Source of the DNA: Fragum whitleyi
Taxonomy: Eukaryota; Mollusca; Bivalvia; Cardiida; Cardiidae
NCBI GenBank assembly: GCA_948146395.1
Contig: OX411559.1
Coordinates: 37,764,715-37,828,714 of the forward strand
Reading direction: 5' to 3'
Length of the DNA stretch: 64,000 bases
The notes under the pieces are model-generated. The model did not search any database. It was not told where the DNA came from and worked only from the letters and a program-made list of their open reading frames with translations. The position numbers were made by a program, and so were the translations under genes. Numbering within the stretch: position 1 is the first letter of the stretch; every line of letters starts with the position of its first letter. Shown one piece after another: positions 51,001 through 59,189 of this stretch.

Positions 51001-54000
51001 CTTGCATTACTTTTGAAAAAGTTATTGAACTGTAACAAATTTATGTGTAAAGGAAAATAATCTTATGGTCAGACCAGTAAGATTCCACAGTCCCAGTTTT
51101 ACTATTTCTGTTTGAAAGTACTATCCCTCCACCCCCCACCCCCCCCAGTGGCTCCGCACCTGGTGGCCCAACAGTTATGATTTTTGCTATTCTAAATATG
51201 GTCCATATGCTGTTCATCCTTGCCATGTTTCAAGTCTGCAGGGCACATGGTTTATCAGAAGAAGAAGGTTAAATATTTAAGAATTGCTCTGAAAAGCTAC
51301 CCTCCTGCCCCCTGGTGCTCTGCACCTGGTGACCAAACATTCATGATTTTAGATATTTCAGATATGGTCTATGAGCTGATCATTCATGTCAAAAATAAAG
51401 GCTGTAGGGATTCTGGTTAATCAGAAGAAGACAGTCAAAGATTTCAAAATTTTCAACAAAGCACTATCCCCTCCCCCAAGATGATCTGCACCTGGTGATC
51501 CAACAGTCATGATTTTAGCTATTTTAATTAAGGTTTACAAGCTGATCATCCATGCCAATTTTCAAGTCTGAAGGGCTCCTGGTTCCGAAGAAGAAAGTTA
51601 AAGATTTCAAAATTTTCCCAAAGTACTACCCCCTCCCCCTGGTGTTCCGCACCTGATGGCCCAACAGATTATGATTTTAGCTATTTTAATTTAGGTATGA
51701 ACTGATCATCCATGCCAATTTTCAAGTCTGTAGGGCTCCTGGTTCCAAAGAAGAAAAAGGTTTAAGATTACAAAATTTACCAAAAGTACTACCCCCTCCC
51801 CCTGATGCTCCGCACCTGGTGGCCCAACAGATATGATTTTAGCTATTTTAATTCAGGTCTATGAACTGATCATCCATGCCAATTTTCAAGTCTGTAGGGC
51901 ACCTGGTTCCAAAGAAGAAGAAGGCTAAAGATTACAAAATTTACCCAAAGTTCTATCCCTCCCCCCTGGTGCTCTGCACCTGGTGGCCCAACAGATATGA
52001 TTTTAGTTATTCTTCTTTAGGTCTATGAACTGATCATCCATGCCAAATTTTAAGTCTCTAGGACTCCTGGTTAAGGAGCAACCAGGGTTTTTCACGGATT
52101 TCAATTCTTTTAGCTATTTTTGAAGGGGACCACCTAAGCAACATTTCTGTAAAATTTGGTGTTAATTGGCCCAGTAGTTTAGGAGGAGATGTTGTTTAAA
52201 GAAATTGTTGACAGGCGCCTGACGACGGACGGCGACCGACGGACGGATGCCGGAGGAAAGGTGATCACAATAGCTCACATGAGCACTTTGTGCTCAGGGA
52301 GCTGTAAAGTATTGTAATTGAATTCTATGCTGGTAAAACTCACAAGAATCGTCTCAATAAGACAATTCTGATGAGATTTACAGCATAGGGTTCTTGAGAA
52401 TTTCACAATAATATACATATTCGATCAAAAGCATGTGTCAGTAAAAGTAAACAAAACATGTATCAAGCGACCATTTTCTTTAACGACCGCTTTTTGGTGG
52501 TCCCATTCCTGGTCGCTAAATACAAGCTTTCAGGGCCTTCTCTTGACTGAAATTTCTTTTCACCAACACTTTCACCAAATTGAAAACAAGAGCTGTCGGA
52601 GGACAGCGAAGCTCGACTATTCCTAGTGCTGGATAGTAACAGCAAATCAATATGGACATTGGAAATTCAATAAAATGAAAGTCAAGAGAAAAGATTCTTT
52701 GTCTAGAGGCTGATATTATGGTCACAGAAGCATGTGCAGAGTTTCAAAGCAATAGCTTTAGTAGGAACAGATATACAACTAACATAAAACAGTTGCACAT
52801 AAAAACATAACCAAGATTTTTAAGTCCGAAAAGGGTTAAAATTCCACTAAATTAAATATCAGAGAAATGAATCTTTTTCTGTGGGCTTATATTATGGTCA
52901 AAGAAGCATGTGTATAGTTTCCAAGCAACAGCTGTAGTAGAAATAGAGATATTACAGAAATACAACATTTTCATGTAAAAACTTAACCAAGAATTTCTAA
53001 GTCCATAAAGGGTTATAAATCCACCAAATTCTATACCAGAGAATTGAATCTTTATTAAGAGGCTGTTGTTATGATCATTGAAGCATGTGCAAAGTTTGAA
53101 AGCAATAGCTTTAATAGAATTAGAGATATAACTGATGTACAACATTTGCACGTAAAAACTTAACCAAGAATTTCTGAGTCTGAAAAAGGTTAAAATTCCA
53201 CTTAATTCAATATCAGAGTAATAAATCTTTGTCAAGAGGCTGATATCATGGTAACAGAAGCATGTGTAGAGTTTCCCAGCAAAAGCCTATGTAGAAATAG
53301 AGCTATAACTGATGTACAACATTTGCACGTAAAAACTTAACCGAGATTTCTAAGTCCGAAAAGGGTTAAAATTCCACTTAATTCGAAATCAGAGTATTGA
53401 AAATTTGTCTAGAGGCTGATATTATGGTCACAGAAGCATGTGCAAAGTTTCAAAGCAATAGCTTTAGTAGAAATAGATTTATTACAGAAATACAACATTT
53501 GCACGTAAAAACTTAACCAAGATTTTCCAAGTCCGAAAAGGGTTAAAATTCCATTAAATTCAATATCAGAGTAATGAATCTTTGTCAAGAGGCTGATATT
53601 ATGGTCACAGAAGTATGTGTAAAGTTGCAAAGTAATTGCTTTTATAGAAACAGAAACATTACAGATAAACAACATTTGCACGTAAAAACTTAACCAAGAT
53701 TTCTAAGTCCAAAAAGGGTTAAAATTCCCACTAAATTCAATATCAGAGTAATGAATCTTTGTCTAGATGCTGATATTATGGTCACAGAAGCATGTGCAAA
53801 GTCTCAAAGCAATAGCTTTAATAGAAACAGAGGTTTTAAACACTTGCACGTAAAAACTTAACCAAAGCATGACGCCGACACCGACGCCGACGCCCGGGTG
53901 ACTGGAATAGCTCCCCCCATTCTTCGAATAGTCGAGCTAAAAATGGAGCCAAATTTTGATTTTAGGAGCCCAATTTGGAGACATTTTTCTTCTAAAAATT

Positions 54001-56493
54001 GTTCTTGATTAAATCTTATGTTTCTCTTACATACATTTTATCGTCCAGGGGGATTGTATTTAAATGTCAATTAACATTTAAAACAAAATCCTCTCAGCCT
54101 ATGTCAAAAACAATAATCGCTGATGGGTCAAAGTTCAGATTTTTTGTCGCCAGTCATTTCACCAATTTCATTTTTTTATTGCCAATTTCATTTCATTTTC
54201 TCATTTGGTGACAATTGCGACCCCCAGAGAAGGGCCAGAGTTATACTGTATTCCTACTGAGACACTTGAGATATATGTAGGATCTGTCATGAAATTTTAT
54301 CTGAGACAGGCTGTGACGGAGTCTGAAACAGAAAAGTAATGGAGTGAGTCATGGCAAGCTTAACCCTTTCCTGTTTTACAAAATTTTGGACCCGTCCAAA
54401 TTCAAAGGTTTTGCAGACGAAAATTTAAAGTTGATTTAATTTGAAAAATAAGCATTCTGTAGGGTAGAAAATAGTGTGGAAAAAGAAGAAATTGCTTGTC
54501 AGAAGCAATTTCTTCTTTTTTTCACAATGTTTTCTCAATCATAAAATCACAGCCATGTAAAAAGCAGGGATTAAACAGCAAAGGGTTAATGAGGGTTCAA
54601 CACTAAGGGGAGTCAGAGGGTTTGATACTCCTTATTTTCAAGTTGGGACTCCCTTATTTTGTAAGTCAGGAGTCCAATGGACTCCCTTGGTCATAGAAGA
54701 ATAATTAAACAAACTAATCAACATTCAATATTTTAGCTTTGTTCACAACAAGAGATGTTGCAGATAACATTTCAGAAGGAACATGTGGAAAAGAAGAAAT
54801 TGCTTTTAGCAAGCAATTTCTTCTTTTTCACAATGTTTTTCCAAATATGAAAATTTGGACCCCAGGGTTGCTTTGAGTTTGGACTCCATGATTTCTTATG
54901 GTTGGAGTCTACTGGACTCCTTACCCAACAAAAGTTAGTATCGAAACCTGTTCATAACTTTTCTATTCTAGACAAAGTTAAGATCAGCAAGTCTAAAATA
55001 AAATCGAGTAAAAGATTCTTTTCTCACATTTACAATATAAAATTATGTAGTTTAAAACACAAATTTTGAACGCCCAGATGATAAAAATACTGCAAAAGTA
55101 TTAATAGTATCTACCCTTTGTTTCCAACATTTTGTTTGTTTGAATGAAAAAGGTTTTACGCTGCTTTTAATAATCTTTCAGTTACATAAAGCGGACACCG
55201 CATCACCTACCAATGGATTCCTGGTATTATTTACACCATTTCTACCCTTTCATCCTTTCCTAGCCTCAGCTGCAAAACCCACACAGCTCTATGATTGACA
55301 ATGCGCCTGGCAAATCAGAGACTAACCAAATTTTCATTTTTACCACTCCCAATCTCGAAGTGCTACATACAAGCATGATTTGCACCTGACAATGTTTTGA
55401 TCACCCTGTACCTTGTGTTTACCGAGGACTGGTGTTAGTGTTGATCCCTTAGTATTAATTCTAGGCAGGGAGGACTGGTAGAAGATACCATGTTGCAGGT
55501 CCTTCAGGCCTGTGTTTTATGGTCATATTACTTTCAATCAGTCAAGTTTTGAAAATTAGTCACCTTTTCAAAACTAAACATTTATTTCTGTCTATGGAAA
55601 AATTGTGGAAAAAGAAGAAATTGCTTATTACAAGCAATTTCTTCTTTTACCGCACTGTTTTTCCTCCTTAAATTTACCCTTTCAATTGCTACAAAATAAC
55701 TAAAGTTTTCACGGAGGACCTGTAATTATCAGGAAGGACCTGTAAGATTTTAACAAAGACTATGAAAGAGTTTTCTGAGAGGTAGAGGCAGTCTGTAAAA
55801 GCAGTATCTTAGATCTCTTTAAATTTTTTATAAGTCATGCTCTAATATTTCTGTGTTGAGGGCTTGGAGCGGCACTGGTGTGAGTGCCGATATTTGTATG
55901 GGCACTTGCGACAGTGTTGCTTTGCATCCTCGATAAAGATACAAGTGCTTGAAAAGGTTCTGTAAAGCTAAATCAGGGACTCTATGTATGTATATGTACA
56001 TTTAGGATAAGTGGCTAAATCAATATGCTGTCTAGTAGTAAGTGCTTTTTTTAGCTGTATAAGGTGGTTCTTTATGACTATTTAAGCCGTGCTATTCACT
56101 ACATTTATGAATTTAATGCTACTTTCTCACCAATATGTTTTTATGAAAATGTCGATGGGACCTTGATGTTCCTTTTGTTTTAACAGCGACTCTCTACTAC
56201 ATTTAATTCATGTCATTTGCTAATCTTTATTTATTGTATGATCTGTTTTGTATTTGTGGTGACAGTCCTATCATTGGATTTTAGACCAGTAAAATATTTG
56301 TATTTGTATTTGTAAGATTTAGGGCTTAAAGGTCCTTTAGGCTGGTTTCAAAAAGTAGTTAGTGTTGAACCTAAGGTAGGTGGGGAAGACTTACAGCCAT
56401 ATATCTGCTCCTCTGTTGTGGTGCCATCTTTCGTAAATCTCGTTCTTCTATTTTCTTTCTATTTTTGGGTTTGAATTTACCCCCATCTTCATC
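41992..56493 (-). CDS. LKAAEAR1: LKAAEAR1 orthologue (LKAAEAR motif-containing protein), 5' end missing
   Basis: Six exons on the minus strand: 56395-56493, 50707-50789, 49309-49380, 47333-47390, 45314-45436 and 41992-42054. Every junction is GT..AG and every phase fits (0/0/2/2/0/0), giving 165 codons then TGA. Splicing across 49309 and 47390 makes LIGQLKAAEARNRLRIMRLR, containing the motif that names the family. The chain is charged and probably helical, with MAPQQRSRYMA near the start and ACQPTALKAVRLQALLP near the end, and no membrane segment. Molecular function is not established as far as I know. The first visible exon is entered in frame and the only early Met is inside a conserved stretch, so a 5' exon lies further right. 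Introns of 1.8 to 5.6 kb are full of repeats. Confidence 0.85.
42486..43398. mobile_element. 913-bp element with perfect 33-bp inverted ends
   Basis: TAGTCCGTTTGACTTCTATA and the following 13 nt are exactly mirrored at 43366-43398. The empty site, visible in the paralogous segment near 43535 (GCAATGATATACATATTT), shows that TA was duplicated (42484-42485 and 43399-43400). No transposase frame. Perfect ends suggest recent movement. Confidence 0.8.
43556..44496. mobile_element. TA-flanked element with CCGTAAAAACTCGC ends
   Basis: Left CCGTAAAAACTCGCTTAAAA, right CCTTATAGGCGAGTATCTAC then GG; TA at 43554 and 44497. TATAAGACGCT repeats occur near both ends (43590, 43642, 44425, 44475). No coding frame. 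Confidence 0.68.
44610..44740. repeat. GATAATTGTCGAGGC foldback family
   Basis: ATCTAACGAGGTTGGGAGAA, GATCATTGTGGAGGCTCTGC, GATACAATTATCAATTCCC and AAGTTAGATATTAG; a compact copy lacking the ATGGGATG block. Confidence 0.65.
44741..45313. other. LKAAEAR1 intron with tandem-unit remnants
   Basis: AGGATATCTTTATGAAACTTGG and TATGAGTTATGACCC recall units of the tandem-repeat elements. No gene. Confidence 0.35.
45314..45436 (-). CDS. LKAAEAR1: LKAAEAR1 exon 5 of those seen
   Basis: Acceptor CTATTTCAG, donor GTAAGT, 41 codons, phase 0 to 0. Encodes AQEIGHLIACQPTALKAVRL, QALLPAYPDIKDKGD and ALDKLD. Confidence 0.85.
45437..46444. other. LKAAEAR1 intron, no recognised feature
   Basis: No exon-like frame with splice sites and no repeat family recognised. 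Open frames of 63-76 codons are unremarkable. Confidence 0.4.
46445..46790 (+). repeat. Dispersed repeat with an AAACATAAACAATAAAGTG-type hairpin
   Basis: GGGAGTCATTGACCCTTTGA, the hairpin ACAATAAAGTGTAGACACACTTTATTGT split around GTAGAC, then GGGTCAAAACAGGATATTTG and ATCCCTGGTACAAGG. It matches 59190-59520 in reverse; a fragment is at 50030-50160. Confidence 0.6.
46985..47280 (-). mobile_element. Short ATGCCCC-type tandem-unit element
   Basis: AAGAGCTGTTCGTAAAACAT then TTATGCCCCTCAAAAAAGG, followed by AACAAAAGGCAATCACTCAC and TAGAGTTATGGTTCTTGTGC units. Only about one and a half units. Confidence 0.45.
47333..47390 (-). CDS. LKAAEAR1: LKAAEAR1 exon 4 of those seen
   Basis: Acceptor CATTTTCAG, donor GTAAGT, 58 nt. 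The first base completes the Lys codon split across the intron, giving K then AAEARNRLRIMRLRYQSSR. This exon carries most of the signature. Confidence 0.88.
47417..47663 (-). mobile_element. piggyBac-like MITE (CCCTTGTC ends), copy 4
   Basis: TTAACCCTTGTCATGCTGAA to TTCAGCATGACAAGGGTTAA: perfect ends, reversed relative to copies 1 and 3. It starts 27 bp upstream (minus sense) of an exon acceptor. Confidence 0.82.
47781..47854. repeat. 72-nt hairpin family, copy 7
   Basis: GGCTATGCGCAAACAGTTGT then AACTCCCTATA faces TATAGGGAGTTACAACTGTT then TTGCGCTGAGCC. Both arms have CTCCC/GGGAG where copies 1-3 have CTGCC/GGCAG. Confidence 0.85.
47950..48420. repeat. Dispersed repeat GATAATTGTTTCAGTGTAAGA family, long copy
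   Basis: TTTGTTTCAGTGTAAGATAG, AAAATATAGCTTTGGTTGTT, TTTTAGGACAAATTTAATCC, and a right part with TTCATTGGCCCACACA and CGAGTACTGGTGAATTTTCC that recurs at 56770-56850. Confidence 0.5.
48600..48745 (-). mobile_element. SINE 3' part, reverse
   Basis: Minus strand: AGCTGGAGGCTAGGAAAGGA, TGGTAGTACTGGTGAGAGCA, GGTGCTCCAGCCATCGCGAT and TTGTTGAAAGTGGCC. The head is missing. Confidence 0.65.
48991..49268 (-). mobile_element. tRNA-headed SINE with well-preserved head
   Basis: Positions 49182-49268 on the minus strand fold like a tRNA: A box TAGCTCAGTTGGTAGAGCA and B box GGTTCAATTCC are correctly spaced. The body follows (GATGAGGCGTTAAACTGAAG, GGGCATGTGCTACAGTAGCG) and the end is ATGAATAAATTGAAATAAA. 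It lies 40 bp from an LKAAEAR1 exon donor. Because the body is attached and the acceptor stem pairs poorly, I call a SINE, not a tRNA gene. Confidence 0.68.
49309..49380 (-). CDS. LKAAEAR1: LKAAEAR1 exon 3 of those seen
   Basis: Acceptor CCAATTTCAG, donor GTAAGT, 72 nt, phase 2 to 2. Encodes DHPPASEEEMTEKDKHEKL then IGQL, and the first two bases of the Lys that begins the AAEAR stretch. Confidence 0.86.
49395..49560. repeat. Dispersed repeat GATAATTGTTTTTTTCATTG, hairpin form
   Basis: TTTATCTTTCAATGGGTGAA then AACAAAGCTA faces TAGCTTTTGTTGTTCAC then AAAATGAAAGATTTA. A palindrome of about 95 bp, the same family as 47950-48420. Confidence 0.6.
49709..49955 (-). mobile_element. piggyBac-like MITE (CCCTTGTC ends), copy 5
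   Basis: TTAACTATTGTCATGCTGAA to TTCAGCATGACAAGAGTTAA, reversed. A worn fragment of the same left end lies at about 49572-49600. Confidence 0.72.
50030..50160 (-). repeat. Fragment of the 46445/59190 repeat family
   Basis: AATGACCCCCATAGGAGAAA, TTTTGGTTCAAACCCTGG and TTTACGGGTCAAACAAGAG recall the outer part of that family. Confidence 0.4.
50427..50645. repeat. Foldback family GAGATGAAGA..GATTTCAT, copy 3
   Basis: AAAACCTGATCACACTCATG then TATGAAT faces ATTCATACAGTGTGATTAGG, then TTTCATACCTCAATGAAATC and CTCTCTTCATCTCTTAA. A displaced arm (AGAGATGAGGAGAGTATTTT) is at 50610-50645. Confidence 0.58.
50707..50789 (-). CDS. LKAAEAR1: LKAAEAR1 exon 2 of those seen
   Basis: Acceptor ATCTCCAG, donor GTGAGT, 83 nt, phase 0 to 2. 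Encodes YEDPPKDVVESQTNAAKRLI then DKKKKFE and the start of a Lys codon. Confidence 0.84.
50832..52515. mobile_element. Relative of the 42216 element, split by a tandem-repeat element
   Basis: CAGTCAATATTGTTCAAGTG then ACCACATCTATTAAGCGACC on the left; AAGCGACCATTTTCTTTAAC and GTCGCTAAATACAAGC on the right. GTCTCAATAAGACAATTCTG near 52350 matches 42420. The 50949-52304 element is inserted in it. Confidence 0.5.
50949..52304 (-). mobile_element. Tandem-repeat element, AGCTCACCTGAGCAC type, reverse
   Basis: Reverse of the 25821 type: starts (minus) at AGCTCCCTGAGCACAAAGTG and ends GACCAGGGCCAAAGGCCCTC. Units contain CCTGGTGGCCCAACAG, AGCTATTTTAATT and GATCATCCATGCCAATTTTC. Confidence 0.72.
52584..53940 (-). 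mobile_element. Tandem-repeat element, GTCGAGCTTCGCTGTCC type, reverse
   Basis: Ends AACAAGAGCTGTCGGAGGAC and CCCATTCTTCGAATAGTCGA then GCTAAAA, with a CGACACCGACGCCGACGCC-like tract (53877-53895). Seven or so units near 178 bp contain GAGGCTGATATTATGGTCAC, GCATGTGCAAAGTTTCAAAG and CACGTAAAAACTTAACCAAG. Parallel minus-strand frames of up to 127 codons arise from the units and are not genes. Confidence 0.72.
53941..54359. other. LKAAEAR1 intron, no recognised feature
   Basis: No repeat family or exon found; a 70-codon open frame has no domain. Confidence 0.4.
54360..54589. mobile_element. TTAA/CCCTTT MITE, intact, reverse of 34752
   Basis: TTAACCCTTTCCTGTTTTAC to AACAGCAAAGGGTTAA; inner hairpin AAGAAATTGCTTGTCAG / AAGCAATTTCTTCTT. 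TTAA at both ends (54360, 54586). Confidence 0.78.
54770..54845. repeat. Hairpin core related to the CCCTTT MITE
   Basis: ACATGTGGAAAAGAAGAAAT then TGCTTTTAGCAAGCAATTTC and TTCTTTTTCACAATGT. Outer ends are absent. Confidence 0.6.
54846..55147. other. LKAAEAR1 intron, no recognised feature
   Basis: Contains repeated GGACTCC words (54600-54930) such as TTGGACTCC and GTCCAATGGACTCC, perhaps a decayed tandem array. Confidence 0.35.
55148..55300 (-). mobile_element. SINE 3' part, reverse
   Basis: Minus strand: AGCTGAGGCTAGGAAAGGAT, ATACCAGGAATCCATTGGTA, GGTGATGCGGTGTCCGCTTT and a TTAAAAGCAGCGTAAAACC tail. Confidence 0.6.
55595..55690. repeat. Hairpin core related to the CCCTTT MITE
   Basis: TTGTGGAAAAAGAAGAAATT then GCTTATTACAAGCAATTTC and TTCTTTTACCGCACTGTTTT, followed by ACCCTTTCAATTGC. 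Confidence 0.58.
55691..56394. other. LKAAEAR1 intron, no recognised feature
   Basis: TTTTGTATTTGTGG and TATTTGTATTTGTATTTGTA short tandem near 56285. No exon. Confidence 0.4.
56395..56493 (-). CDS. LKAAEAR1: LKAAEAR1 exon 1 of those seen (not the first)
   Basis: Acceptor TTTTCTAG, donor GTAAGT, 33 codons, phase 0 to 0. Encodes DEDGGKFKPKNRKKIEERDL then RKMAPQQRSRYMA. An upstream acceptor and in-frame entry mean the start codon is in another exon to the right. Confidence 0.84.
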
Positions 56494-56532
56494 CTAGAAA
56501 ATAATAACACAGTAATGATAACCTCTATTTTG

Positions 56533-56603
56533 ATGGCTCAGCACAAAACAGTTGTATCGACCTATAACTGTAAAACAGTTTCAACTGTTTCACACTGAGC
56601 TGT
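56533..56603. repeat. 72-nt hairpin family, copy 8
   Basis: ATGGCTCAGCACAAAACAGT faces AACTGTTTCACACTGAGC. The centre has rearranged (CCTATAACTGTAAAACAG). Confidence 0.72.
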
Positions 56604-56739
56604 TGATTTATTTATCTTATCAATATACATGTGATATCTCCAAGATGGGCACTCATAGTGAAATTTAGAAATTTTGTATGGAGATTGTCTGGTCTCAAGT
56701 GGGGACATATTATTTCAAAAGCAATCATATCAAGTATTT

Positions 56740-57400
56740 TGATGGAGGACGATATTGAAAAGCTGTAGAATCAATCTTGGTTCTTTCATTGGCCCACACA
56801 TTCGGCGCGAGTACTGGTGAGTTTTCCAGGAAACAAGAGGGATTGATCTAAGTCCATAACTTTGAAACTATAAGGCCTATGGTCTTGAAACTTCACAGGT
56901 GTATAGATCTCATAGCTAGGGTGTGCAGAGCGCAAGAACCACAACTCTACCATTTGTATTTCTTGAGTTATTGCACTTTGTTTGATTCAGTTAGCATTTG
57001 TGTCCGGTATATTACTTTGAAACTATAAAGCATATAGTCTTGAAACTTCACAGGTGTATAGATCTCATAGCTAGGATGTGCAGAGCGCAAGAACCACAAC
57101 TCTACCATTTGTAATTTTTGAGTTATTGCCCTTTGTTTGATTCAGTTAGCAAATTTGTGTCTGGTCCATAACTTTGAAACAATAAGGCCTATGGTCTTGA
57201 AACTTCACAGGTGTGTAGATATCATAGCTAGGATGTGCAGAGTGCAATAACCCTAACTCTACCATTTATAATTTTTGAGTTATTACCCTTTGTTTGATTC
57301 AATTTGCAAATTAATGTCCGTTCCATAACTTTCAAAATACAAGGACTACGATGTTGAAACTTCACATGTATGTAGAACTCATAGCTAGGGTGTTTGATTA
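56740..57400 (+). repeat. Tandem array, unit about 155 bp
   Basis: Three and a half units of TCCATAACTTTGAAACTATA, GGTCTTGAAACTTCACAGGT, CTCATAGCTAGGGTGTGCAG and TTTTTGAGTTATTGCCCTTT. It is preceded by TTCATTGGCCCACACA as at 48320. Related in style to 18224-19731. Confidence 0.68.
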
Positions 57401-57774
57401 CATTATCTCAATCTCATTGAATTTGTGAATATTTAAGTAGTACTCTGGTACTTGCAACACTTGGTGAATATCTTAGTACTCGGTGAATTTAGTTTTATAG
57501 GATACTTGCAAGAGACTTTAAGAAAAGAACAGGACATCAACAAATATCACATAAGGTTAGACAGCTATATGGATCAATAAAAAGTTCAAAACATCACCCA
57601 TTTATTTCTGAGCTTCGGGCGTATAATGCCACGCCCAGCGTTGCTCTTGCTTTATTTGCTTAAATGTACCTGAGCAAAATTTATACTTTATGTGTGCACA
57701 TGTTTTTTGAAGTTTTGTTTCACTCTGTTGTCATGGCAACTAGAGTTTTTCTTGGATTCCAGTTCTATGAAACG
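57401..57774. other. No gene; RFX-type X-box
   Basis: GTTGTCATGGCAAC at 57727-57740 is one base from the palindromic X-box GTTGCCATGGCAAC. The 89-codon open frame from 57664 has no known domain and runs into the repeat that follows. Confidence 0.4.
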
Positions 57775-58135
57775 ACTTGTCCTGAGGATCATTTCTGTGA
57801 AGTTTGTTTGAAATCTGAAGACTTGTTTGAGAGAAGAATTTGTCAATATGTGTCTATTATGTTGGCGGATGGATGTGTGGATGGACAGACAGCCCAAAAC
57901 ATAGTAACTGCTGCTGAATTACTCTATGAATAAATGGTTTTGATAGAATACTGACAAAAATAGATGTATTTATCCTACAGATCATTTCTGTGATGTTTGT
58001 TTGAAATCTTTTTAGTTTGAGGGATTTTTTTATCATTGGTGATGAATGGGATAATGCATGGATGAATAAACTGACATACAGACCAAAATACCGCATCTGC
58101 CACTAACTGCTGTTGAACTAAACTATAAATAAATA
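57775..58135 (+). repeat. Two diverged direct repeats of about 160 bp
   Basis: GATCATTTCTGTGAAGTTTG then TTTGAAATCT at 57788 recurs as GATCATTTCTGTGATGTTTG then TTTGAAATCT at 57980; both end GTAACTGCTGCTGAA / CTAACTGCTGTTGAA and a TATAAATAAAT-like word. Confidence 0.6.
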
Positions 58136-58305
58136 GTTTATTTATCCTAATGGTAATCGTTAAGATAGCCCACTTTAGGAGATTTCCAAGGTTTATCATA
58201 AATGTCAAAGACGAACACGGTAGAAAACTGAAAGTGAAAGAGCTACCTCTCAACAAATAAATCCACAGTGATAATTCTTATGAGATATTCTGCGTAATTA
58301 ATGAA

Positions 58306-58646
58306 CTGGCAGGGCGGGGCTTAACCGTGACGCTATTTGGCTATTTACTTTTCAATAGTTTGGGTTCTTTCAAATTTTAGCCGGTAATCATTGTAACGCA
58401 TGCAAATAACTGTATCCTAAAACCTAAAGGATTCACATGCTTTGAGAGAGTGAACACATTTCATCGTTTGGTTACCAAAACCTCGTAACTTTAGCTTGAT
58501 CAAGCTGAAGTTACGAGGATTTGGTTACCAATCTGGGATTTAAGGGATTTATGTCGACTCTCTTTAGAAGTAGGTTATTTTAGATAAAATCTGATTTCCC
58601 TTAACCTTAAGTGCAACGACCCGTTACTTAGGCTCCGCCCTGCCAG
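58306..58646. mobile_element. MITE with CTGGCAGGGCGG ends and a central palindrome
   Basis: CTGGCAGGGCGGGGC (58306-58320) and GCTCCGCCCTGCCAG (58632-58646) are inverted with one mismatch. Between them 58470-58529 is a 60-bp palindrome centred on GCTTGATCAAGC. GTTACGAGG and CCTCGTAAC words occur on both arms. No coding frame. Confidence 0.68.
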
Positions 58647-59189
58647 GGCATTACAAATCATGGATTATACTAAACAGTGTGAGATGTAAAGAGCCAGTCA
58701 ATATCCCTTTTATTCTCAAATCTGTAACATTTGTGTTGACAAATGAATTAGATCATCCCAAATTCAAGAATGACAGTTAAAGGTCTATAATGAATCACAA
58801 ATGAACTCTCAGACAACCCAGCAAGTATCCAGTGAAAGCGCAGTAATGTCCCCAATGATCTTTGAGTTTGGACTTAACTGGTCAAATAATGTTTCATATA
58901 TTTTGATATAAAAAATGTTTGATAAAAATTGCGCTTTGTGCATGCCTCAGATGATTAACAGGACCTTAATCTCTTAGGGTGTCAAAAACACAGGTCAGAA
59001 GGGTCTCATTTAACAAAGTTACAGAAAACAGGATTGTGTGTTGCATTTCTTGTTATGATATTCACCAATATATATTGCTAAAACTCATTTATCCTTCATA
59101 CCTCTATAAATCGTGCATGAACCCCAAAGGAGCCTCACAGAGCTTGATTCATCTAACCTTTTTCATAGAATGTTTTGCTTGTGTTTGAC
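58647..59189. other. No recognised gene
   Basis: Mixed sequence with no exon-like frame or recognised repeat. Confidence 0.35.

Noticed and set aside
52852..53681. Related minus-strand open frames of 127 and 90 codons
   Set aside because: They share the same phrases because they read through the same 178-bp tandem unit. No start context, domain or splice support.
56415..56427. Met of RKMAPQQ as the LKAAEAR1 start
   Set aside because: The exon has a clean acceptor at its upstream end and is open throughout, and the residues before this Met are charged and coding-like. The start is more likely in an earlier exon.
57664..57933. 89-codon plus-strand open frame containing FYETTCPEDHFCEVCLKSED
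   Set aside because: The Cys/His spacing at first suggested a zinc-binding segment, but the DNA belongs to a diverged direct repeat whose second copy is not open.
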